From assembly GCF_000443165.1 (NCBI RefSeq), contig NZ_ATJV01000002.1, forward strand, positions 1-64,000: 64,000 nt of DNA. The letters are read 5' to 3'. Of this stretch, positions 17,250 through 25,593 are shown piece after piece. Each line of letters starts with the position of its first letter. Within the stretch, counting starts at the first letter, position 1. The stretch is from Thauera terpenica 58Eu (GTDB lineage Bacteria; Pseudomonadota; Gammaproteobacteria; Burkholderiales; Rhodocyclaceae). The position numbers and the translations under genes were made by a program. A model generated the notes under the pieces. It had not been told where the DNA came from. It did not search any database and saw only the letters and a program-made list of their open reading frames with translations.

Positions 17250-17520
17250 CGTTAAAGGCTCGCGGCTTGCGCCGCTCCTACAGGGAGGCAGGTGCTGTTT
17301 TTGTAGGAGCGACGCAAGTCGCGAGGTGTTGCGTTTGTGTGTGGCGAAGGCGGTTGGTGGGTCGTCGGCGTTAAAGGCTCGCGGCTGGCGCCGCTCCTAC
17401 AGGGGGGCAGGTGCTGGTTTTGTAGGAGCGACGCGAGTCGCGAGGTGTTGCGTTTGTTTGTGGCGAAGGCGGTTGGTGGGTCGTCGTCGTTAAAGGCTCG
17501 CGGCTTGCGCCGCTCCTACA
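17250..17520. repeat. Tandem array of about 119-bp units with alternating REP-like palindromes
   Basis: Five REP-like palindromes alternate in orientation (17259, 17303, 17378, 17422, 17497), and equivalent copies are exactly 119 bases apart. Each unit pairs one inverted GC-type element with one direct GAC-type element, plus shared spacers such as GTTGCGTTTGT and GGCGGTTGGTGGGTCGTCG. The third unit is cut short. It fills most of the 390-base gap between the kinase stop (17568) and the wecA-type start (17177); no gene is visible there. It could lower expression of downstream genes or stabilise RNA ends. Confidence 0.88.
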
Positions 17521-17567
17521 GGAGGGTGTCAAGGCGTTCAAGGCGTGGGGCGTGGAGGCGGTCACGC

Positions 17568-19817
17568 TCAGGCCTTGTATTGGTACTGGTAATGGTAGCC
17601 ATGCTGCCCGAAGCGGTGGCGCTGACGGGTCAGGTCTAGGCCGTTGAAGACGAAGCCCTTGACCTCGACACCACCCTGCGCCAGGCGCTTGACGGCTTGT
17701 TCGAGTTCGCCCATGGGGTGACGGCCGGCGCGCACCACCATGAGGGTGGCGCCGGTGAGGCGGCCGATGATGGCGGCGTCGGACACAGCCAGCACGGGCG
17801 GGGCATCGACGATGAGCACGTCGCACTGTTGTTCCAGGCTGCGCAGCATGGCGCCAAAGCGCTCGTGCATCAGCAGCTCCGACGGGTTGGGCGGGATCTG
17901 ACCGGTGGTGACAATGGCCAGGCCGGGCACTGTGGTTTGGCGCACGACGGCTTCGAGCGTGGCCTTGCCAGTGACATAGTCGGACACACCGCCGGCGCGC
18001 GGCAGGCCGAATTCCTTGTGGATGTGGCCCTTGCGCATGTCGGCATCGACCACGATGACGCGCTTGCCGCTTTGGGCCAGCACCGCGCCCAGGTTCTTGG
18101 AAATGAAGCTTTTGCCCACATCGGGCGCCGGGCCGGTGATGAGCACCGAGCCGCGATCTGCGCCCAGCAGCGCGAAGTGCAAGGTAGTGCGCAGGCTGCG
18201 CAGGCTCTCCACCGCGTTGTCGTCGGGGTGGCTGGTGGCGAGCAGTTCGCCCGAGCCCTTGCCGCGCTTGACGCGACGGTCGAGCTCTTCTTCGGCCTTG
18301 CTCTCGGGCACGGTGGCGTACACCGGCAGCGACAGCTGGCGTTCGATGGCGTCGGGGTCTTCCACCACCACGCGCAGCGCGCGGATGGCCCACACCAGGC
18401 CCAGGCTGGCCAGACCGCCCAGCACGCCGGACAGCAGCACGATGAGCGCCTTGCGCGGGGCGATGGGGAATTGCGCGGTGACGGCGTCGTCGATGACGCG
18501 CACGTCGCCCACGGTGCCGGCGCGGGCCACGCGCAGCTGCTGGGCGCTGTTGAGCAGGTTGGTGTACAGCGCGGTGGACACCTCCACGTCGCGGTGCAGG
18601 CGCAGCGCGGTCTGCTGGGTGTCGGGCAGGCGGGAGACGTCCTTGTCCAGCGTGCTACGCAGCGCGCGCAGGCGCGAGATCTGCGAATCCACCGCCTGCA
18701 CCTGGGGGTGTTCGGCGGTGAAGCGCTGGCGCAGCTCGTCGCGTTTTTGCTGCAGGATGACGATGTCCTGGTCGACCTTGACCACCGAGCTGAGCATGGA
18801 TTGGGTTTCCATGGTCAGGTCGATGGAGCCGCGGGTCTGGCGGTAGTTGTTGTAGGCGGCTTCGGCGGTGTCGAGCTGGCGCTTGAGCTCGGGCAGCTGC
18901 AGCTCCAGGAACTTGAGCGTGGATTCGGCTTCGGCCGAGCGGTATTCCACGTTCTGGCGCACGTAGGCGTTGAGCACTTCGTTGAGCACCGCCGCCACCT
19001 GCGCGCGGTCGGTGCCGGTGAAGGCGACTTCGATGACGTTGGACTGGCGGGCGCGCTCGCGCACTTCCATTGATTCACGCAGGTCGGCGATGGCGCTGGC
19101 GTCGCTGCGACGCATGACATTGAAGCGCGTGCCGGGGCGGGCGATCAGTTCGGCCACGAACAGGCTGACGCGATCGGTTTCGACCGGCTCGCCCACCCTG
19201 CCCTGGACGATGACTTCGCCCTCTTCACCCAGCAGGGTGAAGTGATTGTCTTCTGCGGCGATGAGGGTGAGCGGCAGGCCGACCAGCTCAGCAGGCACTT
19301 CCAGACTCTGCACGGTGATGCGCTCGCCACCCCAGGCGTAGCTGCTCAGGCCCAGCAGCGGCGCGGCGATATCGTCGCCATTGCCAAAACGGCGCGCATA
19401 GGCGCTGCCGATGATGGGGGCGTAGTCCGGCTGGGCAACGACGCTGAGGTTGAGGCGCTCGACGACGCGGGCCAGGATCATGCGCGAGCGCAGGATTTCA
19501 AGCTCGGCCGCCACCGAACTGTTGTCACCCAGCACGCCTTCGACATCACGCAACGCGGCAATGCCGCCCTTCATCTTGCCTTTGTCCTCGACCTGCAGCA
19601 GGGCGTCGGCGCGGTAGATGGGGGTGGACACCAGCGCCACGAACACCCCTATCGCCACCGCCAGGGTGGTGACGGCGAGGATGAGCCACTTGTATTCAAG
19701 CAGGGTGGCGATGATCTCGCCCAGGTTGATGAAGTCGTCTTCGTCGTTCCGCATGGATCTGGCGCGACCAGCATTGTCGGCATCAGCCACAGCAGAAGGT
19801 GCAATTTCTCGACGCAC
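17568..19817 (-). CDS. Wzc-type polysaccharide co-polymerase with tyrosine autokinase domain
   Basis: 749 residues from the GTG at 19817, with AAAGGA 10 bases upstream; an ATG at 19754 lacks a ribosome site. The N-terminal Wzz domain has a first helix (KWLILAVTTLAVAIGVFVAL) and a periplasmic region with a long coiled coil. A second helix near ALIVLLSGVLGGLASLG precedes the C-terminal BY-kinase. Walker A is GPAPDVGKS near 562, Walker A-prime is VIVVDADMRKG near 587, and Walker B is VLIVDAPP near 667. The tail YHYQYQY is the Tyr cluster that such kinases phosphorylate. It controls chain length and export together with the Wza-type lipoprotein encoded upstream. Confidence 0.92.
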   Translation of the reverse strand: MRREIAPSAVADADNAGRARSMRNDEDDFINLGEIIATLLEYKWLILAVTTLAVAIGVFVALVSTPIYRADALLQVEDKGKMKGGIAALRDVEGVLGDNSSVAAELEILRSRMILARVVERLNLSVVAQPDYAPIIGSAYARRFGNGDDIAAPLLGLSSYAWGGERITVQSLEVPAELVGLPLTLIAAEDNHFTLLGEEGEVIVQGRVGEPVETDRVSLFVAELIARPGTRFNVMRRSDASAIADLRESMEVRERARQSNVIEVAFTGTDRAQVAAVLNEVLNAYVRQNVEYRSAEAESTLKFLELQLPELKRQLDTAEAAYNNYRQTRGSIDLTMETQSMLSSVVKVDQDIVILQQKRDELRQRFTAEHPQVQAVDSQISRLRALRSTLDKDVSRLPDTQQTALRLHRDVEVSTALYTNLLNSAQQLRVARAGTVGDVRVIDDAVTAQFPIAPRKALIVLLSGVLGGLASLGLVWAIRALRVVVEDPDAIERQLSLPVYATVPESKAEEELDRRVKRGKGSGELLATSHPDDNAVESLRSLRTTLHFALLGADRGSVLITGPAPDVGKSFISKNLGAVLAQSGKRVIVVDADMRKGHIHKEFGLPRAGGVSDYVTGKATLEAVVRQTTVPGLAIVTTGQIPPNPSELLMHERFGAMLRSLEQQCDVLIVDAPPVLAVSDAAIIGRLTGATLMVVRAGRHPMGELEQAVKRLAQGGVEVKGFVFNGLDLTRQRHRFGQHGYHYQYQYKA

Positions 19818-19940
19818 AGGTAAGGGTTCCTTTGGGGTTGTACAGGTGCAAATGTTTGCAGATTTCAAATAAGGCCGCAGGGGTGGGTCGGCGGTTTTTC
19901 GTCGGGGCGATGATCTGTCGGGGCGGTTGCTATGTCGGGG

Positions 19941-20562
19941 CGTCGCTCCTACAAAAGTCAAAACCTCTCCAGCTGCCTTGCTGCTACCAAACCGTTGTCG
20001 CGGCGTTTTCCCTGTAGGAGCGGCGCGAGCCGCGAGCCTTTGACCTTGGTTGGTGCGCGCACGGCGTTTGTTTAAAAGCTCGCGACTTGCGTCGCTCCTA
20101 CAAAAGTCAAAACCTCTCCAGCTGCCTTGCTGCTACCAAACCGTTGTCGCGGCGTTTTCCCTGTAGGAGCGGCGCGAGCCGCGAGCCTTTGACCTTGGTT
20201 GGTGCGCGCACGGCGTTTGTTAAAAGCTCGCGACTTGCGTCGCTCCTACAAAAATCATCAAGACCTCTCGGCTTGCCTTGCTGCTACCAAACCGTTGTCG
20301 CGGCGTTTTCCCTGTAGGAGCGGCGCGAGCCGCGAGCCTTTGACCTTGGTTGATGCGCGCACGGCGTTTGTTAAAACCTCGCGACTTGCGTCGCTCCTAC
20401 AAAAATCATCAAGACCTCTCGGCTTGCCTTGCTCCTACCAAACCGTTGTCGTGGCGCTTTCCCTGTAGGAGCGGCGCGAGCCGCGAGCCTTTGACCTTGG
20501 TTGGTGCGCGCACGGCGTTTGTTAAAACCTCGCGACTTGCGTCGCTCCTACAAAACCGTCGA
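19941..20562. repeat. Tandem array of about 150-bp units with paired REP-like palindromes
   Basis: About four near-identical units: the GTAGGAGCGGCGCGAGCCGC copies start at 20014, 20163, 20314 and 20465, spacings of 149, 151 and 151. Each unit holds that GC-type palindrome, a spacer (TTTGACCTTGGTTGGTGCGC), an inverted GAC-type palindrome, and a second spacer containing CTACCAAACCGTTGTCG. The repeats are nearly perfect, suggesting recent expansion or gene conversion. They separate the export lipoprotein gene from the kinase gene. The 120 bases upstream of the GTG at 19817 hold no array. Confidence 0.92.
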
Positions 20563-20576
20563 CTCTACCAAAGCCA

Positions 20577-21791
20577 TTACTGGCGGCCGCTGAAGAGCGG
20601 GTAGCGGGTGTCGCTGATGAGGTTGAGCATTTGCGAGGTAGGCAGGATGTTGCTGACCACGCGGTTCCAGCGCGCGATGGCGGCGACGTCGACGTAGACG
20701 ATGTCGCGCGGGCGCAGGGGGAAGCGTTCGGCGAGCAGCAGGGCGTCGGCGTTGCTGGCGTTGAGGTGGAAGAGTTCGGAGCTGCCGGTGTCGCTGCGCA
20801 TGACGTAGATCCAGCTGGCGTCGGCGGTGATCTGGTTGACGAAGCCGGCTTCGCTGAGGGCTTCGGCCAGCGTGGTGCGGCGCTTGTTCATGACGAAGGA
20901 GCCCGGCGTCTTGACCTCGCCGAGCACGAACACCTTGTTGAGCTGGCGGTCGGGGACGTTGACGATGTCGCCGGGCAGCAGAGAGACGTTTTGTGAGACG
21001 TCGCCGTCTTCGTACAGGGCTTGCAGGTCTACGCGCCAGGTCTCGCCCGCGCGCGTCAGCAGCACGTTGCCGTGGTCGGCCTCGCCGGTGATGCCGCCGG
21101 CGCGGTTGATGGCCTCGAGCATGGTCATCTGGATGTCGTTGATGGGCTGCAGGCCGGGCTGCTTGACCTCACCCACCACATACACGCGCTTGCTGCGGAA
21201 AGAGATGATGCGCACATCGAGCTGGACGTTTTCGATGACCTTGGACAAGCGCTGCGAGAGCATGTCGCGTACTTCGCGCGTGGTCTTGCCCGCCACCTTC
21301 ACCGTACCAGCAAAGGGGAAGAAGATGGTGCCGTCGTCGGCGACCAGGGTGCCGGATTGCTCGGCCGAGCGGTAGGAGCCGGCCGGGATGGTGATCTCGG
21401 GGTGATCCCAGACGATGACGTTGATGATGTCACCGGGGCCGAGCTCGTAGTCCTGATGCATGAGCCCGAAGTCGGGCACGGTGGACTGGCGGGCGGCGGT
21501 GCGCCCCCCCGCGCCGGTGCTGCGAAAGCTGGATTCGAGGTCGCGCACCTGGGCGATGATGAGATCGGCGGTGATGGGCGTGACCGTGACGTTGGCGGGG
21601 ACTTGCTCGGCAAGCGCCTTGTCCTGCCCCGCGACGGGCAGCGCCACCGAGGATTCCTTGCGCATGTCCCAGCCCGATGTGCCGGGCACCAGCGCGCAGG
21701 CTGACAGTGTACTTACCAGACCTGCGATCAGGCCCGCCTTCAGCAGCTGCTTGCGCGCTGCGATCCCCCGCCGCAGCGACGCCATGGTCAT
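20577..21791 (-). CDS. Polysaccharide export outer-membrane lipoprotein (Wza/EpsA type)
   Basis: About 404 residues from the ATG at 21791, with AAAGG 7 bases upstream; an in-frame ATG at 21806 is possible. It has a lipoprotein signal peptide ending in LVSTLSAC, so Cys is lipidated. The mature part has the Poly_export region (DYELGPGDIINVIVWDHPE, VQLDVRIISFRSKRVYVVGEV) and SLBB-type repeats (MLEAINRAGGITGEAD, TLAEALSEAGFVNQ). It would form the outer-membrane channel with the periplasmic part of the Wzc-type kinase. This is the first gene of the polysaccharide operon, so its upstream region should hold the main promoter. Confidence 0.92.
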   Translation of the reverse strand: MTMASLRRGIAARKQLLKAGLIAGLVSTLSACALVPGTSGWDMRKESSVALPVAGQDKALAEQVPANVTVTPITADLIIAQVRDLESSFRSTGAGGRTAARQSTVPDFGLMHQDYELGPGDIINVIVWDHPEITIPAGSYRSAEQSGTLVADDGTIFFPFAGTVKVAGKTTREVRDMLSQRLSKVIENVQLDVRIISFRSKRVYVVGEVKQPGLQPINDIQMTMLEAINRAGGITGEADHGNVLLTRAGETWRVDLQALYEDGDVSQNVSLLPGDIVNVPDRQLNKVFVLGEVKTPGSFVMNKRRTTLAEALSEAGFVNQITADASWIYVMRSDTGSSELFHLNASNADALLLAERFPLRPRDIVYVDVAAIARWNRVVSNILPTSQMLNLISDTRYPLFSGRQ

Positions 21792-22260
21792 CGATTCGCC
21801 TTTCATCAGCCCACCCCGTTCAAACTACTGAATGTTTGTGGATGACGCATTCGCACCATTCCATCTAAAAAACACCAGAATCACGATAAAAATCAGGACT
21901 CTGGCTACAAAAAATCAAAATCGTGCTTATCTGTTCAGGCTGTCAAATCCAGCGTATTTCTTATTTATCAGTGCTTTGCGAGGCGCAATGATACACGCTC
22001 AACGGCATATCGAGCCCGCATCATTTCGTGATCATGGGTATTAGTTCCTGTGTCCGCGCAGGATTCAACACCTGCTGCACAGCCCGCCGAAGCCGCAGGC
22101 CAGAGCCGTTCAGGATGCCTTGCGAGGATGGAATCGTCCAGCGCATGGGAGGCGCACTTGCCAGGTTGGGCTCAGGAAACGGGAAAGATCGTGCTTCAGT
22201 TCTGTTGCATGTAACACAAGAAGATCGTAGATTGTTCCATGTAACATCAGGGAGATGAGC
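21792..22260. promoter_or_regulatory. Divergent intergenic region between polysaccharide operon and mazEF
   Basis: The first 200 bases (21830-22000) are AT-rich compared with the surroundings and carry no protein-like frame, as expected for the control region of the minus-strand polysaccharide operon. A TTGACA hexamer lies on the minus strand at 21941-21946, but no good -10 box is seen at the right spacing, so the promoter is not assigned. The last 60 bases hold the mazEF operator candidates listed separately. Confidence 0.45.
22203..22246. promoter_or_regulatory. Twin near-palindromic operator candidates upstream of mazE
   Basis: TGTTGCATGTAACA (22203-22216) and TGTTCCATGTAACA (22233-22246) are near-palindromes with TGTT/AACA arms and a CATG core. 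They lie 30 bases apart centre to centre, about three helical turns, and just before the mazE ribosome site. Toxin-antitoxin operons are usually autorepressed through such paired sites. Binding by MazE here is inference. Confidence 0.65.
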
Positions 22261-22479
22261 ATGGCACACGTCAATTCAAGAGTTCAGAAGCACCGCGACG
22301 CCCTTCGCATGGCGGGCTTGCGCCCGGTGCAGATCTGGGTGCCGGATACGCGCCGTCCAGACTTCGCGGAGGAATGCCGTCGCCAGTCGCGCCTTGCCGC
22401 TGAGACGGACAAGGCCGACGCCGACCTGCAGCACTTCATGGATGAAGCCCTGGCTGACGTGGACGGCTGGACGGAATGA
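22261..22479 (+). CDS. MazE-family antitoxin (DUF3018 type)
   Basis: 72 residues from the ATG at 22261, six bases after AGGGAG; an ATG at 22255 overlaps that site and is less likely. The N-terminal words NSRVQKHRDALRMAGLRPVQ and IWVPDTRRPDFAEECRRQ match the small DUF3018/MazE antitoxins. The C-terminal acidic part (DLQHFMDEALADVDGW) would wrap the toxin. Its stop overlaps the toxin start by four bases (ATGA), the usual toxin-antitoxin arrangement that ties their synthesis together. Confidence 0.88.
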   Translation: MAHVNSRVQKHRDALRMAGLRPVQIWVPDTRRPDFAEECRRQSRLAAETDKADADLQHFMDEALADVDGWTE

Positions 22480-22802
22480 GGTGGGGCGATTTCGTCACCA
22501 TCGCCATGCAGGACGACTTCGGCAAGCCACGGCCCGCCTTGGTGATTCAGGCCGACCATTTCGACGAGCACGCCACCGTTACCGTGCTGCCGGTGACGAG
22601 CACGCTGGTGGATGCACCCTTGTTTCGGATCACGCTGGTGCCGGATGCCGCCAACGGCTTGCACAAGCCTTCGCAAGTCATGGTGGACAAGGCGATGACC
22701 GTGAAGCGCGACAAGCTGGGGCCGGCCTTCGGACGCATTGATGGTGATGCGCTGGTCGAGCTTGAGCGTTGTCTGGCGGTGTTCCTTGGCATTGCCAAGT
22801 AG
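22476..22802 (+). CDS. MazF/PemK-family endoribonuclease toxin
   Basis: 108 residues with the SH3-like PemK fold signature: GDFVTIAMQDDFGKPRPALV at the N-terminus, a TVLPVTSTLVDAPLFRI strand pair, and SQVMVDKAMTVKRDKLG with the conserved Thr/Ser region near 75-85, followed by a C-terminal helix. Such toxins cut mRNA at short sequences when the antitoxin is degraded. It is coupled to mazE by an ATGA overlap. The 3-prime end lies 39 bases from the convergent pabBC stop, and no obvious terminator separates them. Confidence 0.9.
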   Translation: MRWGDFVTIAMQDDFGKPRPALVIQADHFDEHATVTVLPVTSTLVDAPLFRITLVPDAANGLHKPSQVMVDKAMTVKRDKLGPAFGRIDGDALVELERCLAVFLGIAK

Positions 22803-22841
22803 ATAGGCAGCGACAGCCCGGGCTTGTCTGCTGCGCCTGCC

Positions 22842-24845
22842 TTATTCGACCAGCACAGCATCCACCGCGCCGCGCAAGGCGTTGCACACGATGATGCGCT
22901 CGGCGTGGCGCAGGTCGTCGAGGCTGAGCGCGGCCTCGCGCGCGTTCCAGGTCGGATCGTCGAGCAGCACGCTGCGCATCACCCCCGGCAGCACGCCGGC
23001 GCCCAGGGGCGGGGTGAGCCACTGCCCGCGGACGAGGGTGAAGACGTTGCTGCGTGCGCCTTCGGTGAGCTGGCCATGGGCGTTGAAGAACAGCATGTCG
23101 AAGGCGCCGTGGCGGCTGGCGTGGGCGATGGCGTCGTCGTAGCTCTGGCGCAGCGTGGTCTTGTGCCCGATGAAGGCCGCCAGCTGCGGCACGGAGCCGG
23201 GCGACGGCCTGAGCGCAGCGCCCCTGCCCTGCCCTTGCAGCAGCACACGCACCGGGCCGGGCGGCAGGGCTTCGAGCCTGGCGGCGAGCAGGCGGGTGCT
23301 GCCGTCGTGATGCAGGTCCAGACGCAGGCGGTAGTCCTGCCCGGGGGCGAGGCTGGCGCAGTGTTGCTCCAGCGCGTCGACGATGGCGCTGCGCTGGAAG
23401 CCAAAGCCCAGCGCCTGGGCGCTGGTTTGCAGGCGTTGCAGGTGGCGTTCGAGGTGGCGGATGCCGCGCTCGCGACTGGCGAGCATGGTCTCGAAGAGCG
23501 CAAAGCCGGGGTCCAGCGCGGTGAGAAAGCGCGCCTTGAGCAGGCATTCGTCAAATTCGTCCTCGGCGCGGCTGTCGATGACGATGCCCGCACCCACGCC
23601 CATCACGCCTGCACGCAGGCCGGTTTCGTCCGCTGCATCGAGGCTGAGGGTACGGATGGCGACCGACAGACAGAAGTCGCCGCAGGCCGGGGCGCTTGCA
23701 GGCAAGTGCGCGCCGGCCGGTGGCGGCTCTATCCAGCCGATGCTGCCGGTGTACAGGCCGCGCGGAGTGGTCTCGAGCTCGCCAATGAGGTGCATGCTGC
23801 GGTGCTTGGGAGCGCCGGTGATGGAGCCGCAGGGAAACAGCGCGCGCAACACCTCGGGGAAGCGGATGTGGGGGGCGAGCTCGGCTTCGACCGTGGACGT
23901 CATCTGGAACACGGTGGCGTAGCGTTCGACCTTGAACAGCTTGGGCACGCGGACCGAGCCGGTGCGCGCGATGCGACCCAGGTCGTTGCGCAGCAGGTCG
24001 ACGATCATCACGTTTTCGGCGCGGTTCTTGCTGTCGTGGCCGAGACGGTGGGCGATCTCGCGGTCGGCGGCGCTCTCCCCGTCTGCGCTGCCATCACTCT
24101 CGCCGCTGCCCTCCCCCTCGCCAGGCTGGGCGCGCGCGGCCGTGCCCTTCATCGGCCGTGCCTGCAGGGTGCCGCCACGGTTGCGCAGGAAGAGCTCGGG
24201 CGAGCACGACAGGATGTGCCCGCCCTCCGCCCCGTCCGCGGCCGGCGGCAGCGCGATGAAGGCGCCAAAGCCCACCGGCTGACGCATGCGCAGGCGGCGG
24301 TAGAGGCTGACCGGCGCGCCGAAGCTGCGAAAGTGCAGGCGGTAGGTGTAATTGATCTGGTAGCTCTCGCCTTCGCGGATGAGGGCGTGAATGCGTGAGA
24401 TGGCGTCGCTGAAGGCGTCGCGGTCGACGCTGGGGCGCAGATCAAGGACGCCGGCCGCGGTGGGCAGACTCGATACTGAATTGAGCAGCTCGCCGCCGAG
24501 TTCGTCCGCTTCGCGCTGGGCGAGCCAGCTATCGGTCTGGGCGCTGTCAAGCTTTTGCAGCTGCGCGAACATCATCACCCGCAGCGCGCCGGCGGCCGCA
24601 GGCGCGAGGTGTTGGTGGCCGGCCTGCAGCAGGCGCGCACCCCACTCGTAGTCGATCAGCACAAGCGCGTGCAGGCCTGCGCCCATGTCAGCCGCGACCG
24701 CCTGCCAGCTGGCGTCGAGCGTGTCGGGGTCGGTGCAGCGATGCTCGCGCACAAAACCGGTATACAGCCGGCTGCTGGGCTGGGCCGCGCTGGCGTGGCA
24801 ATCGTCGAGCAGGGCGAAGCAGTACTCAGGGGACGGGGGCAACAT
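22842..24845 (-). CDS. pabB: Fused aminodeoxychorismate synthase component I and aminodeoxychorismate lyase (PabB-PabC)
   Basis: 667 residues from the ATG at 24845 (an adjacent TTG is in frame). The first 430 residues are the chorismate-binding PabB domain, with SYQINYTYRLHF, FLRNRGGTLQARPMKGTA and FPCGSITGAPKHRSM; LRNDLGRIARTGSV also fits. Residues from about 440 are a class-IV PLP aminotransferase-like PabC domain (FALFETMLASRERG). With a separate glutaminase (PabA, not in this window) it turns chorismate into 4-aminobenzoate for folate. This fusion is common in proteobacteria. The gene stands between two toxin-antitoxin modules. Confidence 0.93.
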   Translation of the reverse strand: MLPPSPEYCFALLDDCHASAAQPSSRLYTGFVREHRCTDPDTLDASWQAVAADMGAGLHALVLIDYEWGARLLQAGHQHLAPAAAGALRVMMFAQLQKLDSAQTDSWLAQREADELGGELLNSVSSLPTAAGVLDLRPSVDRDAFSDAISRIHALIREGESYQINYTYRLHFRSFGAPVSLYRRLRMRQPVGFGAFIALPPAADGAEGGHILSCSPELFLRNRGGTLQARPMKGTAARAQPGEGEGSGESDGSADGESAADREIAHRLGHDSKNRAENVMIVDLLRNDLGRIARTGSVRVPKLFKVERYATVFQMTSTVEAELAPHIRFPEVLRALFPCGSITGAPKHRSMHLIGELETTPRGLYTGSIGWIEPPPAGAHLPASAPACGDFCLSVAIRTLSLDAADETGLRAGVMGVGAGIVIDSRAEDEFDECLLKARFLTALDPGFALFETMLASRERGIRHLERHLQRLQTSAQALGFGFQRSAIVDALEQHCASLAPGQDYRLRLDLHHDGSTRLLAARLEALPPGPVRVLLQGQGRGAALRPSPGSVPQLAAFIGHKTTLRQSYDDAIAHASRHGAFDMLFFNAHGQLTEGARSNVFTLVRGQWLTPPLGAGVLPGVMRSVLLDDPTWNAREAALSLDDLRHAERIIVCNALRGAVDAVLVE

Positions 24846-24864
24846 CAAGAACGTGTTCGACCGA

Positions 24865-25230
24865 TCAAGCGGGTTTGTCTTCGGCGGCCCGGCGTACAGC
24901 TGGCAGTTGCTTGAGCAACTCCGGGAGCCATTCTTGAACGGTCTCCCACACTAGATCGAGGTTGACGTCGAAATAGCCGTGGGCCATGCGGTTACGCATA
25001 TTGCGCATGCTGCGCCACGGCACTTCGACGTGTGCCAGGGTGAACTCGACGTAGCCATCCATAACCTTCGTGGCTGCCTCGCCGATGATGATGAGGCTCA
25101 TGATGACAGCCTGCTGGGTGCGCCTGTCAGCCAGGAAGTCGTCTTTGGTCAAGCCCTCGATGAAGCTACGCGCGTCGGTTGCGGCCAGCTGTATGTGATC
25201 GAGATAATCGGGCAGCCGGTTCTCGTTCAT
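24865..25230 (-). CDS. hepT: HepT-type toxin (HEPN, DUF86)
   Basis: 121 residues, all-alpha. The HEPN catalytic motif R-x4-H-x-Y is visible as RNRMAHGYF near 81-89. SLIIIGEAATKV and VPWRSMRNMRNR are typical DUF86 words. HepT is an RNase-like toxin that its nucleotidyltransferase partner inactivates by AMPylating the motif tyrosine. Its ATG overlaps the stop of the partner gene (ATGA), so the antitoxin is read first. Confidence 0.9.
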   Translation of the reverse strand: MNENRLPDYLDHIQLAATDARSFIEGLTKDDFLADRRTQQAVIMSLIIIGEAATKVMDGYVEFTLAHVEVPWRSMRNMRNRMAHGYFDVNLDLVWETVQEWLPELLKQLPAVRRAAEDKPA

Positions 25231-25517
25231 ACCGGCCGCGCCTCTGCCAGCACCTTGTCGCGGAACTTGGGCGGCAGGTCACCGGGTGTAAGCAGATCGA
25301 CGGGTACGCCGAGTAAGGTTTCCAGCTCGTATTGCAAATCGCCCAAGTCCAATAGCGTCGCCCCGGGTAGCGCATCGACCAGCAGATCGATGTCGCTGTG
25401 GTCCTGATCCGTGCCATGAAGCACTGAGCCGAAGACGCGCGGGTTCGCCGTGCGAAAGCGGCTTACCGCTTCGCGCACTGCGCTTCGTTTCATGTTGAGT
25501 ACGACGGACGGTCGCAT
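25227..25517 (-). CDS. mntA: MntA-type nucleotidyltransferase antitoxin
   Basis: 96 residues from the ATG at 25517, with AAAGG 6 bases upstream; the frame is open to 25562 but without a ribosome site. The minimal nucleotidyltransferase signature GS-x10-DxD is present: FGSVLHGTDQDHSDIDLLVD near 25-44. These proteins transfer AMP to HepT and so neutralise it (type VII toxin-antitoxin). It is coupled to hepT by a four-base overlap. Confidence 0.9.
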   Translation of the reverse strand: MRPSVVLNMKRSAVREAVSRFRTANPRVFGSVLHGTDQDHSDIDLLVDALPGATLLDLGDLQYELETLLGVPVDLLTPGDLPPKFRDKVLAEARPV

Positions 25518-25593
25518 GAGCAGCCTTTCTTGTCGAAACTTGGTCAGATGATAGGCAATCAAGCAGCAAGAGCAAGCACAGCACCGCCGCGCC

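Noticed and set aside
19941-20562. CRISPR array
   Set aside because: Repeats are regular, but the units are about 150 bases, the spacers are nearly identical to each other, the palindromes alternate in orientation, and there is no cas gene. REP arrays explain all of it.
21914-21946. Sigma-70 promoter for the polysaccharide operon on the minus strand
   Set aside because: TTGACA is present, but no -10 hexamer with acceptable spacing was found, so I did not list it as a promoter.
22028-22258. Short plus-strand open frame before mazE
   Set aside because: It has no ribosome site or recognisable motif and runs through the operator palindromes, so it is unlikely to be a gene.
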